Source of the DNA: an uncultured Eubacteriales bacterium
GTDB taxonomy: Bacteria > Bacillota > Clostridia > Lachnospirales > Lachnospiraceae
Direction of reading: 5' to 3'
DNA: 64,000 nucleotides
Assembly (NCBI GenBank): GCA_951800645.1
Contig: CATOIK010000011.1
Location: 17,533 to 81,532 of the forward strand
Shown here piece after piece: positions 55,462 to 63,988 of the stretch. Every line of letters starts with the position of its first letter. The first letter of the stretch is position 1. The position numbers and the translations under genes are program-made. Below the pieces are notes generated by a model, which saw only the letters and a list, made by a program, of their open reading frames with translations, was not told where the DNA came from and searched no databases.

Positions 55462-56736
55462 TCACGCCTCATCAATCGCCTTCCCAATATCCTGCCGCAT
55501 ATACTTATTCTCAAACTCCACCCACTGGGTAGCTGCATAAGCATTTTTGCGGGCTTCCTTAAGGCTGCTGCCTAAAGCGGTGACGCCCAGGACTCGGCCG
55601 CCATTGGTGACGATGTTTCCATCAGCAGCAAATTTGCTGCCTGCATGGAACACATAACTGCCCTCTGCCTCGTCAAATTTCTCCAGGCCGTTAATCACAA
55701 AGCCTTTCTCGTAATGTTCCGGATAGCCGTCAGAAGCCAGCACTACGCAGACTGCCGCATTGTCCTCAAATTCCAGATCAATCTGGTCTAAGGTGCCGTC
55801 AATGCAGGCCTCAAACAGGTCTACTAAGTCATTTTTCATTCTGGGAAGCACTACCTGGGTCTCCGGATCTCCAAACCGGGCGTTGTACTCCAGCACCTTG
55901 GGACCGTCCGGGGTCAGCATCAGTCCAAAGAAAATGATTCCCTTAAACTCCCGGCCTTCTGCCGCCATGGCATCTACCGTCTTCTGATAGATATGCTCTT
56001 TACAGTAAGCGTCCACTTCTGCTGTGTAGAAGGGGCTGGGAGAAAAGGTTCCCATACCGCCGGTGTTAAGGCCCTGGTCTCCGTCCTTGGCCCGCTTGTG
56101 GTCCTGGGCAGAAGTCATGATCTTGATGGTCTTTCCGTCTACAAAAGACAGCACCGATACCTCACGGCCAGTCATAAATTCCTCAATGACGATCTCATCT
56201 CCGGCAGAGCCGAACTGTTTGTCCATCATCAGGGTTTTGACGCCGTTCTTTGCATCTTCCAGATTCTGACAGATCAGCACGCCTTTTCCAAGAGCCAGGC
56301 CGTCTGCCTTCAGCACGATGGGCATCCTGGCAGTCTCTAAATAAGCTAAAGCCTTTTCCGGATCGGAGAAGGTCTCATAAGAGGCCGTGGGAATGCCGTA
56401 CTTTTTCATTAAATCCTTGGAGAAGGCTTTAGAGCCTTCCAGAATTGCCGCATTGGCTCTGGGGCCGAAAGCCCGCAGACCCGCTGCCTCAAAGGCGTCC
56501 ACTGCTCCGGCTGCCAGTGGATCGTCTGGGGCTACCACGGTCAGGTCAATGGCATTCTCCTTTGCAAAAGCCACTAATTTATCAAACTCCATCACACCGA
56601 TATTCACACACTCCGCTACCTGGGCAATTCCCGCATTGCCGGGGGCGCAGTAAAGCGTTTCTACCTTAGGGCTCTGAGCCAGCTTCCACGCAATGGCGTG
56701 CTCTCTTCCACCGCCGCCTACGATTAAAATTTTCAT
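55462..56736 (-). CDS. purD: Phosphoribosylamine-glycine ligase
   Basis: 424 residues from MKILIVGGGGREHAIAWKL. It is the ATP-grasp enzyme of the second purine step. Motifs are VVAPDDPLAAGAVDAFE, KADGLALGKGV, QDHKRAKDGDQGLNTGGMG and LEYNARFGDPETQVVLP. AAGGAG precedes the ATG; eight upstream codons are dropped. It is last in the purE-purM-purN-purD operon. Confidence 0.97.
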   Translation of the reverse strand: MKILIVGGGGREHAIAWKLAQSPKVETLYCAPGNAGIAQVAECVNIGVMEFDKLVAFAKENAIDLTVVAPDDPLAAGAVDAFEAAGLRAFGPRANAAILEGSKAFSKDLMKKYGIPTASYETFSDPEKALAYLETARMPIVLKADGLALGKGVLICQNLEDAKNGVKTLMMDKQFGSAGDEIVIEEFMTGREVSVLSFVDGKTIKIMTSAQDHKRAKDGDQGLNTGGMGTFSPSPFYTAEVDAYCKEHIYQKTVDAMAAEGREFKGIIFFGLMLTPDGPKVLEYNARFGDPETQVVLPRMKNDLVDLFEACIDGTLDQIDLEFEDNAAVCVVLASDGYPEHYEKGFVINGLEKFDEAEGSYVFHAGSKFAADGNIVTNGGRVLGVTALGSSLKEARKNAYAATQWVEFENKYMRQDIGKAIDEA

Positions 56737-56804
56737 CTGAAGCACTCCTTCCTCATGCAACTGCCAACAGACCGGAATCTGGCCGGTCTGTTGAAACGGT
56801 ATCT

Positions 56805-57398
56805 CTATATTCTGTGATTTGCAATCATGTCAATGGCTCTGGGCAGAATCTCCCACTCTGCCTGCTCCATTACCCGGCGCTGCAGCACCTCCGGCGTGTC
56901 GCCGTCCTGTACCTCCACAGCTTTCTGCAGAATGATTGGGCCGGTATCCATGCCGCTGTCCACAAAATGAACGGTGGCGCCAGTTACCTTCACGCCTCGA
57001 TCCAGAGCCGCCTCGTGTACCTTCAGCCCATAATATCCTACGCCGCAGAAGGAGGGAATCAGAGACGGATGGATGTTGATGATGCGGCCCTCGTACTGCT
57101 TCACCATCTCCTCCGGAATCTTCACCAGAAAACCGGCCAGCACGATCAAATCCAGCCGATACTCCTCCAGCTTTTTAAGGAAGGCCCGGTTAAACTCCTC
57201 TCTGCCGGAAAATTCCTTCGGAGATAAGCAGACTGCCTCAATACCATGGTTCTTTGCCCGCTCCAGGGCATAGGCTCCCGGATTGTTGCTGACTACTACA
57301 ACAATCTCCGCATTCTGAATCTTTCCGGAATCTATACTGTCTAAAATCGCCTGCAGATTGGTTCCTCCGCCAGAAACCATCACTCCGACTCTCAGCAT
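56805..57398 (-). CDS. purN: Phosphoribosylglycinamide formyltransferase
   Basis: 197 residues. It transfers formyl from 10-formyl-THF to GAR. Motifs are VMVSGGGTNLQAILD, the catalytic Asn-His-Asp in GRIINIHPSLIPSFCG and HFVDSGMDTGPIILQ. It begins seven bases inside the purM 3' end, with AAAGGAG upstream. Confidence 0.97.
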   Translation of the reverse strand: MLRVGVMVSGGGTNLQAILDSIDSGKIQNAEIVVVVSNNPGAYALERAKNHGIEAVCLSPKEFSGREEFNRAFLKKLEEYRLDLIVLAGFLVKIPEEMVKQYEGRIINIHPSLIPSFCGVGYYGLKVHEAALDRGVKVTGATVHFVDSGMDTGPIILQKAVEVQDGDTPEVLQRRVMEQAEWEILPRAIDMIANHRI

Positions 57399-58426
57399 AA
57401 GGTAACTCCTTTTTCTCCAGCCTCAATGCCGCCAATCACATAGGGCGCATCTCCTGCCGCCTTGATGGCTTCCATGGTCTTATCCACATCTGCCGGGTCT
57501 ACGGCCACAATCATGCCGATTCCCATGTTGTAGGTGTTGTACATCATATCCTCAGCAATGCCGCCTTTTTCCGCCAACAGCTTAAAGATAGCCGGAACCT
57601 CATAGCTGTCCTTCTTTACCACAGCATGAGTGCCTTCCTTTAACATCCGCGGCACATTCTCCTGGAATCCGCCGCCGGTAATATGGCTGCAGGCCTTTAC
57701 GGTTACGCCTGCCTTCTTCACGCTCTTTAACGCCTTCACATAGATTCGGGTGGGGGCTAAAAGAGCCTCTCCCAAAGTTTTGCCCAGCTCATCATAATAG
57801 GTATTAAGGCCGTCCTGGTTCAGCTCCTTTTCAAATACCTTCCGCACCAGTGAAAATCCATTGGAATGAACGCCGCTGGAAGCTATGCCGATGAGCACAT
57901 CTCCGGCGTTCAAATTCTCGCCGGTAATCATGTCTTTTTTATCGCAGACGCCTACTGCAAATCCGGCCAAATCATAATCCTCCTCCGGCATCAGTCCCGG
58001 ATGCTCTGCCGTCTCGCCGCCAATCAGCGCCGCCTCAGACTGAAGGCAGCCCTCAGCCACGCCCTTTACAATGTCTGCAATCTTTTCCGGATAGTTTTTG
58101 CCGCAGGCGATGTAATCCAGGAAAAACAAAGGCTCTCCCCCTGCGCAGGCAATGTCGTTGACGCACATGGCAACTGCATCGATGCCGATTGTATCGTGCT
58201 TATCCATAATGATAGCCAGCTTCACCTTGGTGCCGCAGCCGTCCGTACCGGATAACAGCACCGGTTCTTCCATTTCCTTAATCTTAGACAGGGAAAATGC
58301 GCCGGAAAATCCGCCCAGGCCGCCCAGCACTTCCTCCCGCATGGTCTTCTTTACATGTTCCTTCATCAGTTCTACAGACTTGTAACCAGCTTCAATATCC
58401 ACTCCGGCTTTCTTGTAATCCATCAT
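57392..58426 (-). CDS. purM: Phosphoribosylformylglycinamidine cyclo-ligase
   Basis: 344 residues of the PurM/AIR synthetase fold. It closes FGAM to AIR with ATP. Motifs are GTDGCGTKVKLAIIM, DAVAMCVNDIACAGGEPLFF, GGETAEHPGLM and ITGGGFQENVPRML. The start is ATG after GGAGGAGAAG; two ATGs occur in series (MM) and either could serve. Confidence 0.97.
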   Translation of the reverse strand: MMDYKKAGVDIEAGYKSVELMKEHVKKTMREEVLGGLGGFSGAFSLSKIKEMEEPVLLSGTDGCGTKVKLAIIMDKHDTIGIDAVAMCVNDIACAGGEPLFFLDYIACGKNYPEKIADIVKGVAEGCLQSEAALIGGETAEHPGLMPEEDYDLAGFAVGVCDKKDMITGENLNAGDVLIGIASSGVHSNGFSLVRKVFEKELNQDGLNTYYDELGKTLGEALLAPTRIYVKALKSVKKAGVTVKACSHITGGGFQENVPRMLKEGTHAVVKKDSYEVPAIFKLLAEKGGIAEDMMYNTYNMGIGMIVAVDPADVDKTMEAIKAAGDAPYVIGGIEAGEKGVTLC

Positions 58427-58457
58427 GATCTTCTCCTCCGCTTCTGTGACGACTGTT

Positions 58458-58976
58458 TTATTTCTTCATCTGAGCCAGATACTCTTTGTAGCCAATCTGC
58501 TCCAGCCGCTCTGCCTTTTCCACAACGCTGTCCTTTAAGGTGGCAGTGTAAGCCTTTACCCGCTCCATCAGCTCCGGGTCAGAAACTGCCAGAATCTTGG
58601 CAGCCAGGATGCCTGCGTTGGTTCCGCCGTTGATAGCCACTGTAGCCACTGGAATTCCGGACGGCATCTGCACGATGGAATAAAGAGAATCCACACCGCC
58701 CAGATCTGAGGTCTTCATAGGGATCCCGATAACCGGAAGGGGGGTCAGCCCTGCACACACGCCCGGCAGATGAGCTGCCTTGCCGGCGCCTGCAATCAGC
58801 ACCTTCACGCCTTTTTCCTCCAGGGATTTTGCATACTGAAACAGCACATCCGGCGCTCTGTGGGCAGAGATGATGGTTATCTCAAAATCTACTCCCAGCT
58901 TTTCCAGAATGTCTGCTGCCTGCGCCATAACCGGCATATCCGAATCGCTTCCCATTACAATACCGACTTTTGCCAT
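58458..58976 (-). CDS. purE: N5-carboxyaminoimidazole ribonucleotide mutase
   Basis: 172 residues, class I PurE length. It moves the carboxyl of N5-CAIR to CAIR. Motifs are GIVMGSDSDMPVM, SAHRAPDVLFQYAKS, IAGAGKAAHLPGVCAGLTPLPVIGIP-type (GAGKAAHLPGV) and MPSGIPVATVAING. AAAGGAG precedes the ATG. purK is not in the window. Confidence 0.97.
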   Translation of the reverse strand: MAKVGIVMGSDSDMPVMAQAADILEKLGVDFEITIISAHRAPDVLFQYAKSLEEKGVKVLIAGAGKAAHLPGVCAGLTPLPVIGIPMKTSDLGGVDSLYSIVQMPSGIPVATVAINGGTNAGILAAKILAVSDPELMERVKAYTATLKDSVVEKAERLEQIGYKEYLAQMKK

Positions 58977-59048
58977 TGTAAGCTCTCCTTTTATCTTTAT
59001 TAGAAGTTCTTATAAATACATCTTGTAAGTTAATGTTTTCTTATTAGT

Positions 59049-59077
59049 ATGATACTCGATTTTCCAGCCGCCGTCAA
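59049..59077 (-). promoter_or_regulatory. SigA-type promoter of the pur operon
   Basis: TTGACG (59072-59077), 17-base spacer, TATCAT (59049-59054). The 65-base leader shows no guanine riboswitch. Confidence 0.65.
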
Positions 59078-59093
59078 TAACCTTTTGTCCAAG

Positions 59094-59765
59094 TTAGGCC
59101 TTCTGGGCAACCTCCCCCTGCTTCTTGTAAATAGAACCGCTGTCCACACAGCCGCGGACGCTGGATAAGGGATAAATATTGCTGTTCTTTCCAATGACTG
59201 TGCCCGGATTTAAAACAGAGCCGCAGCCTACCTCCACACCGTCTCCCAGCATGGCGCCGAACTTTTTAAGACCGGTCTCAACATCTCCGTCCTCAGCATG
59301 AACCTTCACCAGGGTTTTGTCGGATTTTACATTAGAGGTGATGGAACCGGCTCCCATATGGGATTTATGACCCAGAATCGAATCTCCCACATAGTTGTAA
59401 TGAGGAACCTGCACGCCGTCAAACAGAATGACATTTTTCAGCTCAGAGGAATTTCCCACTACTGCGCCGGAGCCGATGATCACCTTTCCCCGGATAAACG
59501 CACAGTGGCGCACCTCTGCGTCCGGCCCAATAATCACCGGCCCGATGATGCCGGCAGTAGGAGCCACCTTAGCGGTCTTGTGAATCCAGATGCCCTTCAT
59601 AGGATTGTCATACTCGCTTTTCGGCAGCACTGACCCCAGCTTTTCCACATAGTCTCCAATATGGGGCAGCGCCTCCCAGGGATAGGTAAACTGCTCCAAA
59701 AACTCCTTTGCCATGGTGTGGTTCAGGTTGTAAAGGTCCGTAATCTTCATCTCTGTCTTTTTCAT
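59094..59765 (-). CDS. Left-handed beta-helix (hexapeptide) sugar-nucleotide or acyltransferase-like protein
   Basis: 223 residues. Residues about 60-205 form an isoleucine/valine hexapeptide beta-helix (IWIHKTAKVAPTAGIIGPVI, VPHYNYVGDSILGHKSHMGA, NPGTVIGKNSNIYPLSSVRG). It resembles the C-terminal domain of GlmU. No nucleotidyl-transfer domain is present, so it is either a stand-alone acetyltransferase or a related protein. AGGAGA precedes the ATG, 12 bases after topB. Confidence 0.8.
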   Translation of the reverse strand: MKKTEMKITDLYNLNHTMAKEFLEQFTYPWEALPHIGDYVEKLGSVLPKSEYDNPMKGIWIHKTAKVAPTAGIIGPVIIGPDAEVRHCAFIRGKVIIGSGAVVGNSSELKNVILFDGVQVPHYNYVGDSILGHKSHMGAGSITSNVKSDKTLVKVHAEDGDVETGLKKFGAMLGDGVEVGCGSVLNPGTVIGKNSNIYPLSSVRGCVDSGSIYKKQGEVAQKA

Positions 59766-59777
59766 AATTTTGTTCTC

Positions 59778-61838
59778 CTATTTCTTATAATTTTTTCCTG
59801 TTATCTCAAACCAGTCCCGCAGTTGGTACTGGTTTCCCAGTTTCAGCACCCCATAGGTACGGCCCGCCACAAAATGCTCCAGCTTTTCCATATATTCGTC
59901 CGGAGTGATGGTTCCCTCTGCCACATAGGTAAGCCCCTTCTCCCAACTGGCCGTCAGCTCCGGGTTTAAAAGCTGCCGGATAGAAGCGTTGACTACATCA
60001 AACACCAGCTCTCCCAGCAAGGTGGGCGTAATAATCTGGGTCTTTCCGTTTAAGGCCAGGTACTTGATATTTACCAGCTTTTTCAGGATTTCCGCCCTGG
60101 TAGCGCTGGTGCCGATGCCGCTGCCCTTAATCTGGGCCCGCAGCTCCTCGTCCTCAATCAACTGACCTGCATTTTCCATGGCAAGAATCATAGAACCGGA
60201 AGAATACCGCTTCGGCGGAGAAGTTTCCCCCTCTTTTACAGTCAATGAATTTACCGGCAGCTCCATTCCCTTTTTCAAGGACGCCAGCATAGCCACAAAC
60301 TCCGGATTCTCCAAATCCTTCTGGTTTAACTCTGATTCCTCTTTTTCATCCTTCTCCGGTTTTTCTTCCCGTCTGGCAGTTTCCGATGCTTTTCCGGCTT
60401 CTTTTTCTTTTGCTCCCCCTTTTGGCACATTGGCTGCTTTCAAGTACCCCTGTTCCACCAGCACCCTGAAATTCACAAAGAAATGCTCCTGCCCAATGGC
60501 CAGCTCCAGTCCGTACTTCTGGTAAATTGCAGCCGGATAAAAGATACTTAAAAATCTTCTGGCAATCACCTCATAGACCTTCAGTGCCAGAGGCGCCAGG
60601 GAACGAAGGGCTCCAAAGCCCTGTCCGGTAGGCACAATAGCATAGTGGTCTGTAATCTGCTTATCGTTGACATACCGGGTTTTCTGGATATTTTTATAGC
60701 TTCCCCCATTTAAGATTTCCGATGCAAACGCCGCCAGAGGCTCAAACTTCTGCAGGCCGCCGATGTTTTTATATATCTCTTTTGCCACTGCCGTAGAAAG
60801 CACCCTGGCGTCGGTTCTGGGGTAGGTAACCAGCTTCTTCTCGTAAAGCTCCTGCACCACCCGCAGGGTTTCATCCGGACTGATTTTAAACATTTTGGAA
60901 CAGTCGTTCTGAAGCTCTGCCAGGTTGTAAAGCAGAGGGGGATTCTTGGTTTCCTTCTTTTTTTCCACCTTAAAAAGCTGAGCCGTTACCGGAGGATACT
61001 CCGAGCAAATGCCAATCAGTTCTTCCGCATGCTCCCGCTTTTTAAATCCGTTTTCTTTATATAAAAAGGGGGACTGGAAATACCGGGAGCCTTCCACACT
61101 CCGCCACTCTCCATCAAAATCCATACCCTCCACTGCAAAGGTGCCAATGACCCGGTAAAAAGGAGTCTTCACAAAGTCCCGGATTTCCCGCTCCCGGCGG
61201 ACTACCATGCCCAGTACGCAGGTCATGACCCGTCCTACAGACAGCACCGTCCGGTCTGTCTTCATATAAGAGGAAATCACCGGACCGTATTTCAGGGTCA
61301 GAAGGCGGGAAAAATTGATGCCCATCAGATAGTCCTCCTTGGCCCGCAGATAAGCGGAAGCCGCCAGATTATCGTAATCCGTCCAATCCTTTGCCTCCCG
61401 GATTCCCCGCAGGATTTCCTCCTCTGTCTGAGAGTCAATCCAGACCCGCTTCCGGGTTTTCCCTTTTACTCCGGCCATCTGATCCACCAGACGGTAGATA
61501 TATTCTCCCTCCCGCCCAGAGTCGGTACAGATATAGATGGTATCAATATCCGGCCGGTTTAACAGCCTGCTTACAATCTGAAACTGTTTTGAGACCCCAT
61601 CGATAACCTGATACTTAAATTCCTTTGGAAGAAACGGCAGCGTTTGCAGGCTCCACCGCTTGTATTTTGGGTCATAAGCCTCTGGATAGCTCATGGTTAC
61701 CAGATGGCCTACGCACCAGGTAACCACCGCCGTATCCGACTCAATATAACCATCTGAGCGGCGGGCCGAAATCTTCAAGGCGTTGGCAAATTCCTGGGCC
61801 ACGCTGGGCTTCTCCGCTATGTATAATGATTTTCCCAT
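59778..61838 (-). CDS. topB: DNA topoisomerase III
   Basis: 686 residues, type IA topoisomerase. The Toprim domain is YIAEKPSVAQEFANAL and ICTDSGREGEYIYRLVD; the catalytic tyrosine lies in KLVTYPRTDARVLST; GSGIGTSATRAEILKKLV is the conserved domain-III element. An unusual Lys/Glu-rich insert (EKEAGKASETARREEKPEKD) lies near residue 460, and C-terminal zinc fingers are absent. It decatenates DNA during replication. It is cotranscribed with the amidase gene and the hexapeptide gene. Confidence 0.96.
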   Translation of the reverse strand: MGKSLYIAEKPSVAQEFANALKISARRSDGYIESDTAVVTWCVGHLVTMSYPEAYDPKYKRWSLQTLPFLPKEFKYQVIDGVSKQFQIVSRLLNRPDIDTIYICTDSGREGEYIYRLVDQMAGVKGKTRKRVWIDSQTEEEILRGIREAKDWTDYDNLAASAYLRAKEDYLMGINFSRLLTLKYGPVISSYMKTDRTVLSVGRVMTCVLGMVVRREREIRDFVKTPFYRVIGTFAVEGMDFDGEWRSVEGSRYFQSPFLYKENGFKKREHAEELIGICSEYPPVTAQLFKVEKKKETKNPPLLYNLAELQNDCSKMFKISPDETLRVVQELYEKKLVTYPRTDARVLSTAVAKEIYKNIGGLQKFEPLAAFASEILNGGSYKNIQKTRYVNDKQITDHYAIVPTGQGFGALRSLAPLALKVYEVIARRFLSIFYPAAIYQKYGLELAIGQEHFFVNFRVLVEQGYLKAANVPKGGAKEKEAGKASETARREEKPEKDEKEESELNQKDLENPEFVAMLASLKKGMELPVNSLTVKEGETSPPKRYSSGSMILAMENAGQLIEDEELRAQIKGSGIGTSATRAEILKKLVNIKYLALNGKTQIITPTLLGELVFDVVNASIRQLLNPELTASWEKGLTYVAEGTITPDEYMEKLEHFVAGRTYGVLKLGNQYQLRDWFEITGKNYKK

Positions 61839-61863
61839 AAATTCAGGATTCCTTTTCTTGTTC

Positions 61864-62562
61864 TTATTCTGTCAGTTCCTTCTGCTGCTTCTTTTCCTGT
61901 CTGGCCGCCTTGATTTCCGGCTTAAAGGATTGTTTCAAGTCTTTCCAGTTTGCCTCGTCTACATAGTATTTCGGACAGTTTTTGCCTACCACATCGTAAT
62001 GACGAATCACATCCCGCTCTGTAAGATTTAACTCTCCGCAAAGCCAGCCTATCAGTTTTGCTAAAGACGCCTTTGTAGCCTCGGAAAATTCCCCTGTAGA
62101 ATCCGGATGGCAGCACTCAATGGAAACCGTGTCATCGTTTCTGGGATAATTGGCATAGGCCACTTCATCCAGAGGAATACACTGGACAATTTCTCCTTCC
62201 ATCCCGATGATATAGTGACTGCTGGCAGAGGTGGCATTTTCCCCGGTCTGGTCTGCCAGATTATCAAAATAGGCCTTGTTCTGAGCCGCATTGGTACCCG
62301 GATTAGCTACATAATGAACCACAATGCTGTTGATTTCCTTCCGCTTGGTGCCTGGCCGGGAGTAAGGATTGATTCGCAGAAAATCCTGGGTGTACCAGTC
62401 CGGCGCCTTTAAAAGGGAAAGCTCCGGCCGGTTTTTGTCCCGATACCACCGAAACACCAGCATCCCGCCGGCAATTAAAACTGCAGCCAGAAGGAGCAGA
62501 TCCAGAGCCAGGACAAAAGCCATTTTCTCTTTGGTATTCTTTTTCTTCTTTTTCTTTTCCAT
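61864..62562 (-). CDS. N-acetylmuramoyl-L-alanine amidase (amidase_2)
   Basis: 232 residues from MEKKKKKKN. An extremely basic start is followed by one membrane helix (MAFVLALDLLLLAAVLIAGGM), so the enzyme is anchored with the catalytic domain outside. The amidase_2 fold shows SIVVHYVANPGTNAAQ, SSHYIIGMEGEIVQCIPL, DTVSIECCHPDSTGEF and VIRHYDVVGKNCPKYYV, including the zinc-binding His and Cys. It cleaves the amide linking stem peptide to MurNAc. AGGAGA precedes the ATG; about 80 upstream codons of open frame are not coding. Confidence 0.9.
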   Translation of the reverse strand: MEKKKKKKNTKEKMAFVLALDLLLLAAVLIAGGMLVFRWYRDKNRPELSLLKAPDWYTQDFLRINPYSRPGTKRKEINSIVVHYVANPGTNAAQNKAYFDNLADQTGENATSASSHYIIGMEGEIVQCIPLDEVAYANYPRNDDTVSIECCHPDSTGEFSEATKASLAKLIGWLCGELNLTERDVIRHYDVVGKNCPKYYVDEANWKDLKQSFKPEIKAARQEKKQQKELTE

Positions 62563-62661
62563 AGGTTCTCCTAAAGTAAAATCATACATGGTAAGTATAT
62601 CACAGTTCCAGGCCAAAAAGAAGAAAAAACATAACCGTTCTTCCCTGCTTGAAAAAGTTGC

Positions 62662-62685
62662 GGCGGCCCTCCGCTGAGAGCCGCC
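62662..62685 (-). terminator. Terminator after the Xer gene
   Basis: GGCGGCTCTC pairs with GAGGGCCGCC around a 4-base loop, then GCAAC and TTTTTC on the minus strand. It separates the recombinase gene from the amidase operon. Confidence 0.65.
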
Positions 62686-62704
62686 GGATAACAGTTCCGC
62701 TCTG

Positions 62705-63550
62705 TTATTTTCTGAGATACGCCATATACATCTGGGTAGTAGCCAGATCCGAATGGCCCAGCATAGTCTGAACTGCCTGCAGATCTGCACCGCTTCCAAT
62801 CATGTGGGCTGCAAAGGAATGGCGCAGCGTGTGAGGAGTAATCTCTGCCTGGATATGAGCCTTCTCCCCATAATATTTAACAATCTTCCAGAAGCCCTGC
62901 CTGGACATAGGCGTGCCGCTGCAGTTGGTAAACAGCCAGTCCGATTCCCCGCCCTTTAAAAGCTTTGCTCTGGCCTGCTCCAAATATTCCCGCAGACACT
63001 GGGCCGCCGTCTTTCCAAAGGGAATCATCCGCTCCTTTAAACCATCCCTGCAGATGATATAACCTACAGCCAGATTTACATCCTGCATCTTAAGGCCAAT
63101 CAGCTCCGATACCCGGATGCCGGTGGCGTAAAGCAGTTCCAGCATGGCTTTATCCCGGATTTCTTTGTCTGACTTTCCGGAAGGCTGGCGCAGAAAACGG
63201 TTCACTTCATCCACAGTCAGAATAACCGGCGGTTTCCGCTCTATTTTAGGGGTCTTTAACAGCTCTGCCGGATCCCGGCGGATTTTCCCCTCATTCTGCG
63301 CATAATGAAAAAATGCCTTAGCAGACGCCACCATTCTGGAAATGGTGGTGGTGGCCCGGCCCTGGCGCTCCAGATAGAGAATATAGGAATTCAGGCTGGT
63401 TTTCGTCACTTTGGACAGCTCTGTAATACCCTGGGTTTCCAGGTACTCTTTTAACTGCATCAAATCCCGGCGGTAAGACGCCACCGTGTTGGCCGATGAT
63501 TTTTTCACTTGTTCCAGATAGGCGGTAAAGGCCTCAATTTCTGACTTCAT
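62705..63550 (-). CDS. Tyrosine recombinase of the XerC/XerD family
   Basis: 281 residues. An N-terminal SAM-like domain (MKSEIEAFTAYLEQVKKSSA) is followed by the catalytic domain with Arg in ATGIRVSELIGLK, HTLRHSFAAHM, MLGHSD and the nucleophile Tyr in TTQMYMAY. It probably resolves chromosome dimers at a dif site, which is not in the window. A near-consensus promoter lies 60 bases upstream. A phage or ICE integrase is less likely given the length and isolation. Confidence 0.9.
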   Translation of the reverse strand: MKSEIEAFTAYLEQVKKSSANTVASYRRDLMQLKEYLETQGITELSKVTKTSLNSYILYLERQGRATTTISRMVASAKAFFHYAQNEGKIRRDPAELLKTPKIERKPPVILTVDEVNRFLRQPSGKSDKEIRDKAMLELLYATGIRVSELIGLKMQDVNLAVGYIICRDGLKERMIPFGKTAAQCLREYLEQARAKLLKGGESDWLFTNCSGTPMSRQGFWKIVKYYGEKAHIQAEITPHTLRHSFAAHMIGSGADLQAVQTMLGHSDLATTQMYMAYLRK

Positions 63551-63611
63551 ACTTCATTTCCCCAATTTCTGTATTCTTCACAAAACGCCCCATTTTTCTT
63601 GTGTATGTACC

Positions 63612-63640
63612 ATTATAGACTTATTTTCCAGGAAAATCAA
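63612..63640 (-). promoter_or_regulatory. SigA-type promoter of the Xer gene
   Basis: TTGATT (63635-63640), 17-base spacer, TATAAT (63612-63617). Confidence 0.75.
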
Positions 63641-63691
63641 ACCCTATTTTCCCACTTTCCCGGGCAAAAACGGTTACTTAACATGAAAAAA

Positions 63692-63811
63692 GAGTCCGGT
63701 TCACCGGACTCTCGCGCCGGAGCGCGTCTGCGTCAGCAGACATTTCCCTTAAGCGCGAAGTGCGCATCCCGCGGAGCGTTTTTGTTTCATAGGGCGAACT
63801 TTCCTATGAAA
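63692..63811 (-). repeat. 120-bp hairpin element, copy D
   Basis: Full copy directly downstream (minus-strand sense) of copy E: it starts after E's final hairpin and TTTTTTC. One substitution in the linker (TTCCC instead of TTTCC on the plus strand). It ends GGACTC-TTTTTT. The Xer promoter lies 50 bases downstream. Confidence 0.9.
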
Positions 63812-63818
63812 GAAAAAA

Positions 63819-63938
63819 GAGTCCGGTTCACCGGACTCTCGCGCCGGAGCGCGTCTGCGTCAGCAGACATTTTCCTTAAGCGCGAAGTGCGCATCCCGCG
63901 GAGCGTTTTTGTTTCATAGGGCGAACTTTCCTATGAAA
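63819..63938 (-). repeat. 120-bp hairpin element, copy E
   Basis: Full copy adjoining the terminator at 63947-63988; with copy D it makes a tandem dimer separated by 7 bases. Confidence 0.9.
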
Positions 63939-63946
63939 TAAAAAGC

Positions 63947-63988
63947 ACAACATGTTGAGAGGGAGAAAATCTCTTTTCAACATGTTGT
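63947..63988 (-). terminator. Terminator of a minus-strand gene beyond the right edge
   Basis: ACAACATGTTGA pairs with TCAACATGTTGT (inner AGAG/CTCT), followed by GCTTTTTA on the minus strand. The gene it serves lies outside the window. Confidence 0.8.

Noticed and set aside
55247..55540. 97-codon plus-strand frame upstream of purD 3' end
   Set aside because: It covers the purD terminator and the antisense of the purD 3' end, has no ribosome site and no recognisable composition.
59000..59048. Purine riboswitch in the pur operon leader
   Set aside because: The 65-base leader is AT-rich with no three-way junction or conserved purine aptamer bases.
63599..63919. 106-codon open frame running through both tandem repeat copies
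   Set aside because: Most of it (from about base 63690) is translated hairpin repeat; the frame is open only because the element lacks stops in that register. No ribosome site, and the same peptide pieces recur at the other copies (for example 21403-21651).
63692..63938. Tandem 120-bp repeats as a CRISPR array
   Set aside because: Units are 120 bp with 7-base junctions and no variable spacers, and the same unit occurs singly elsewhere; no cas genes are present.
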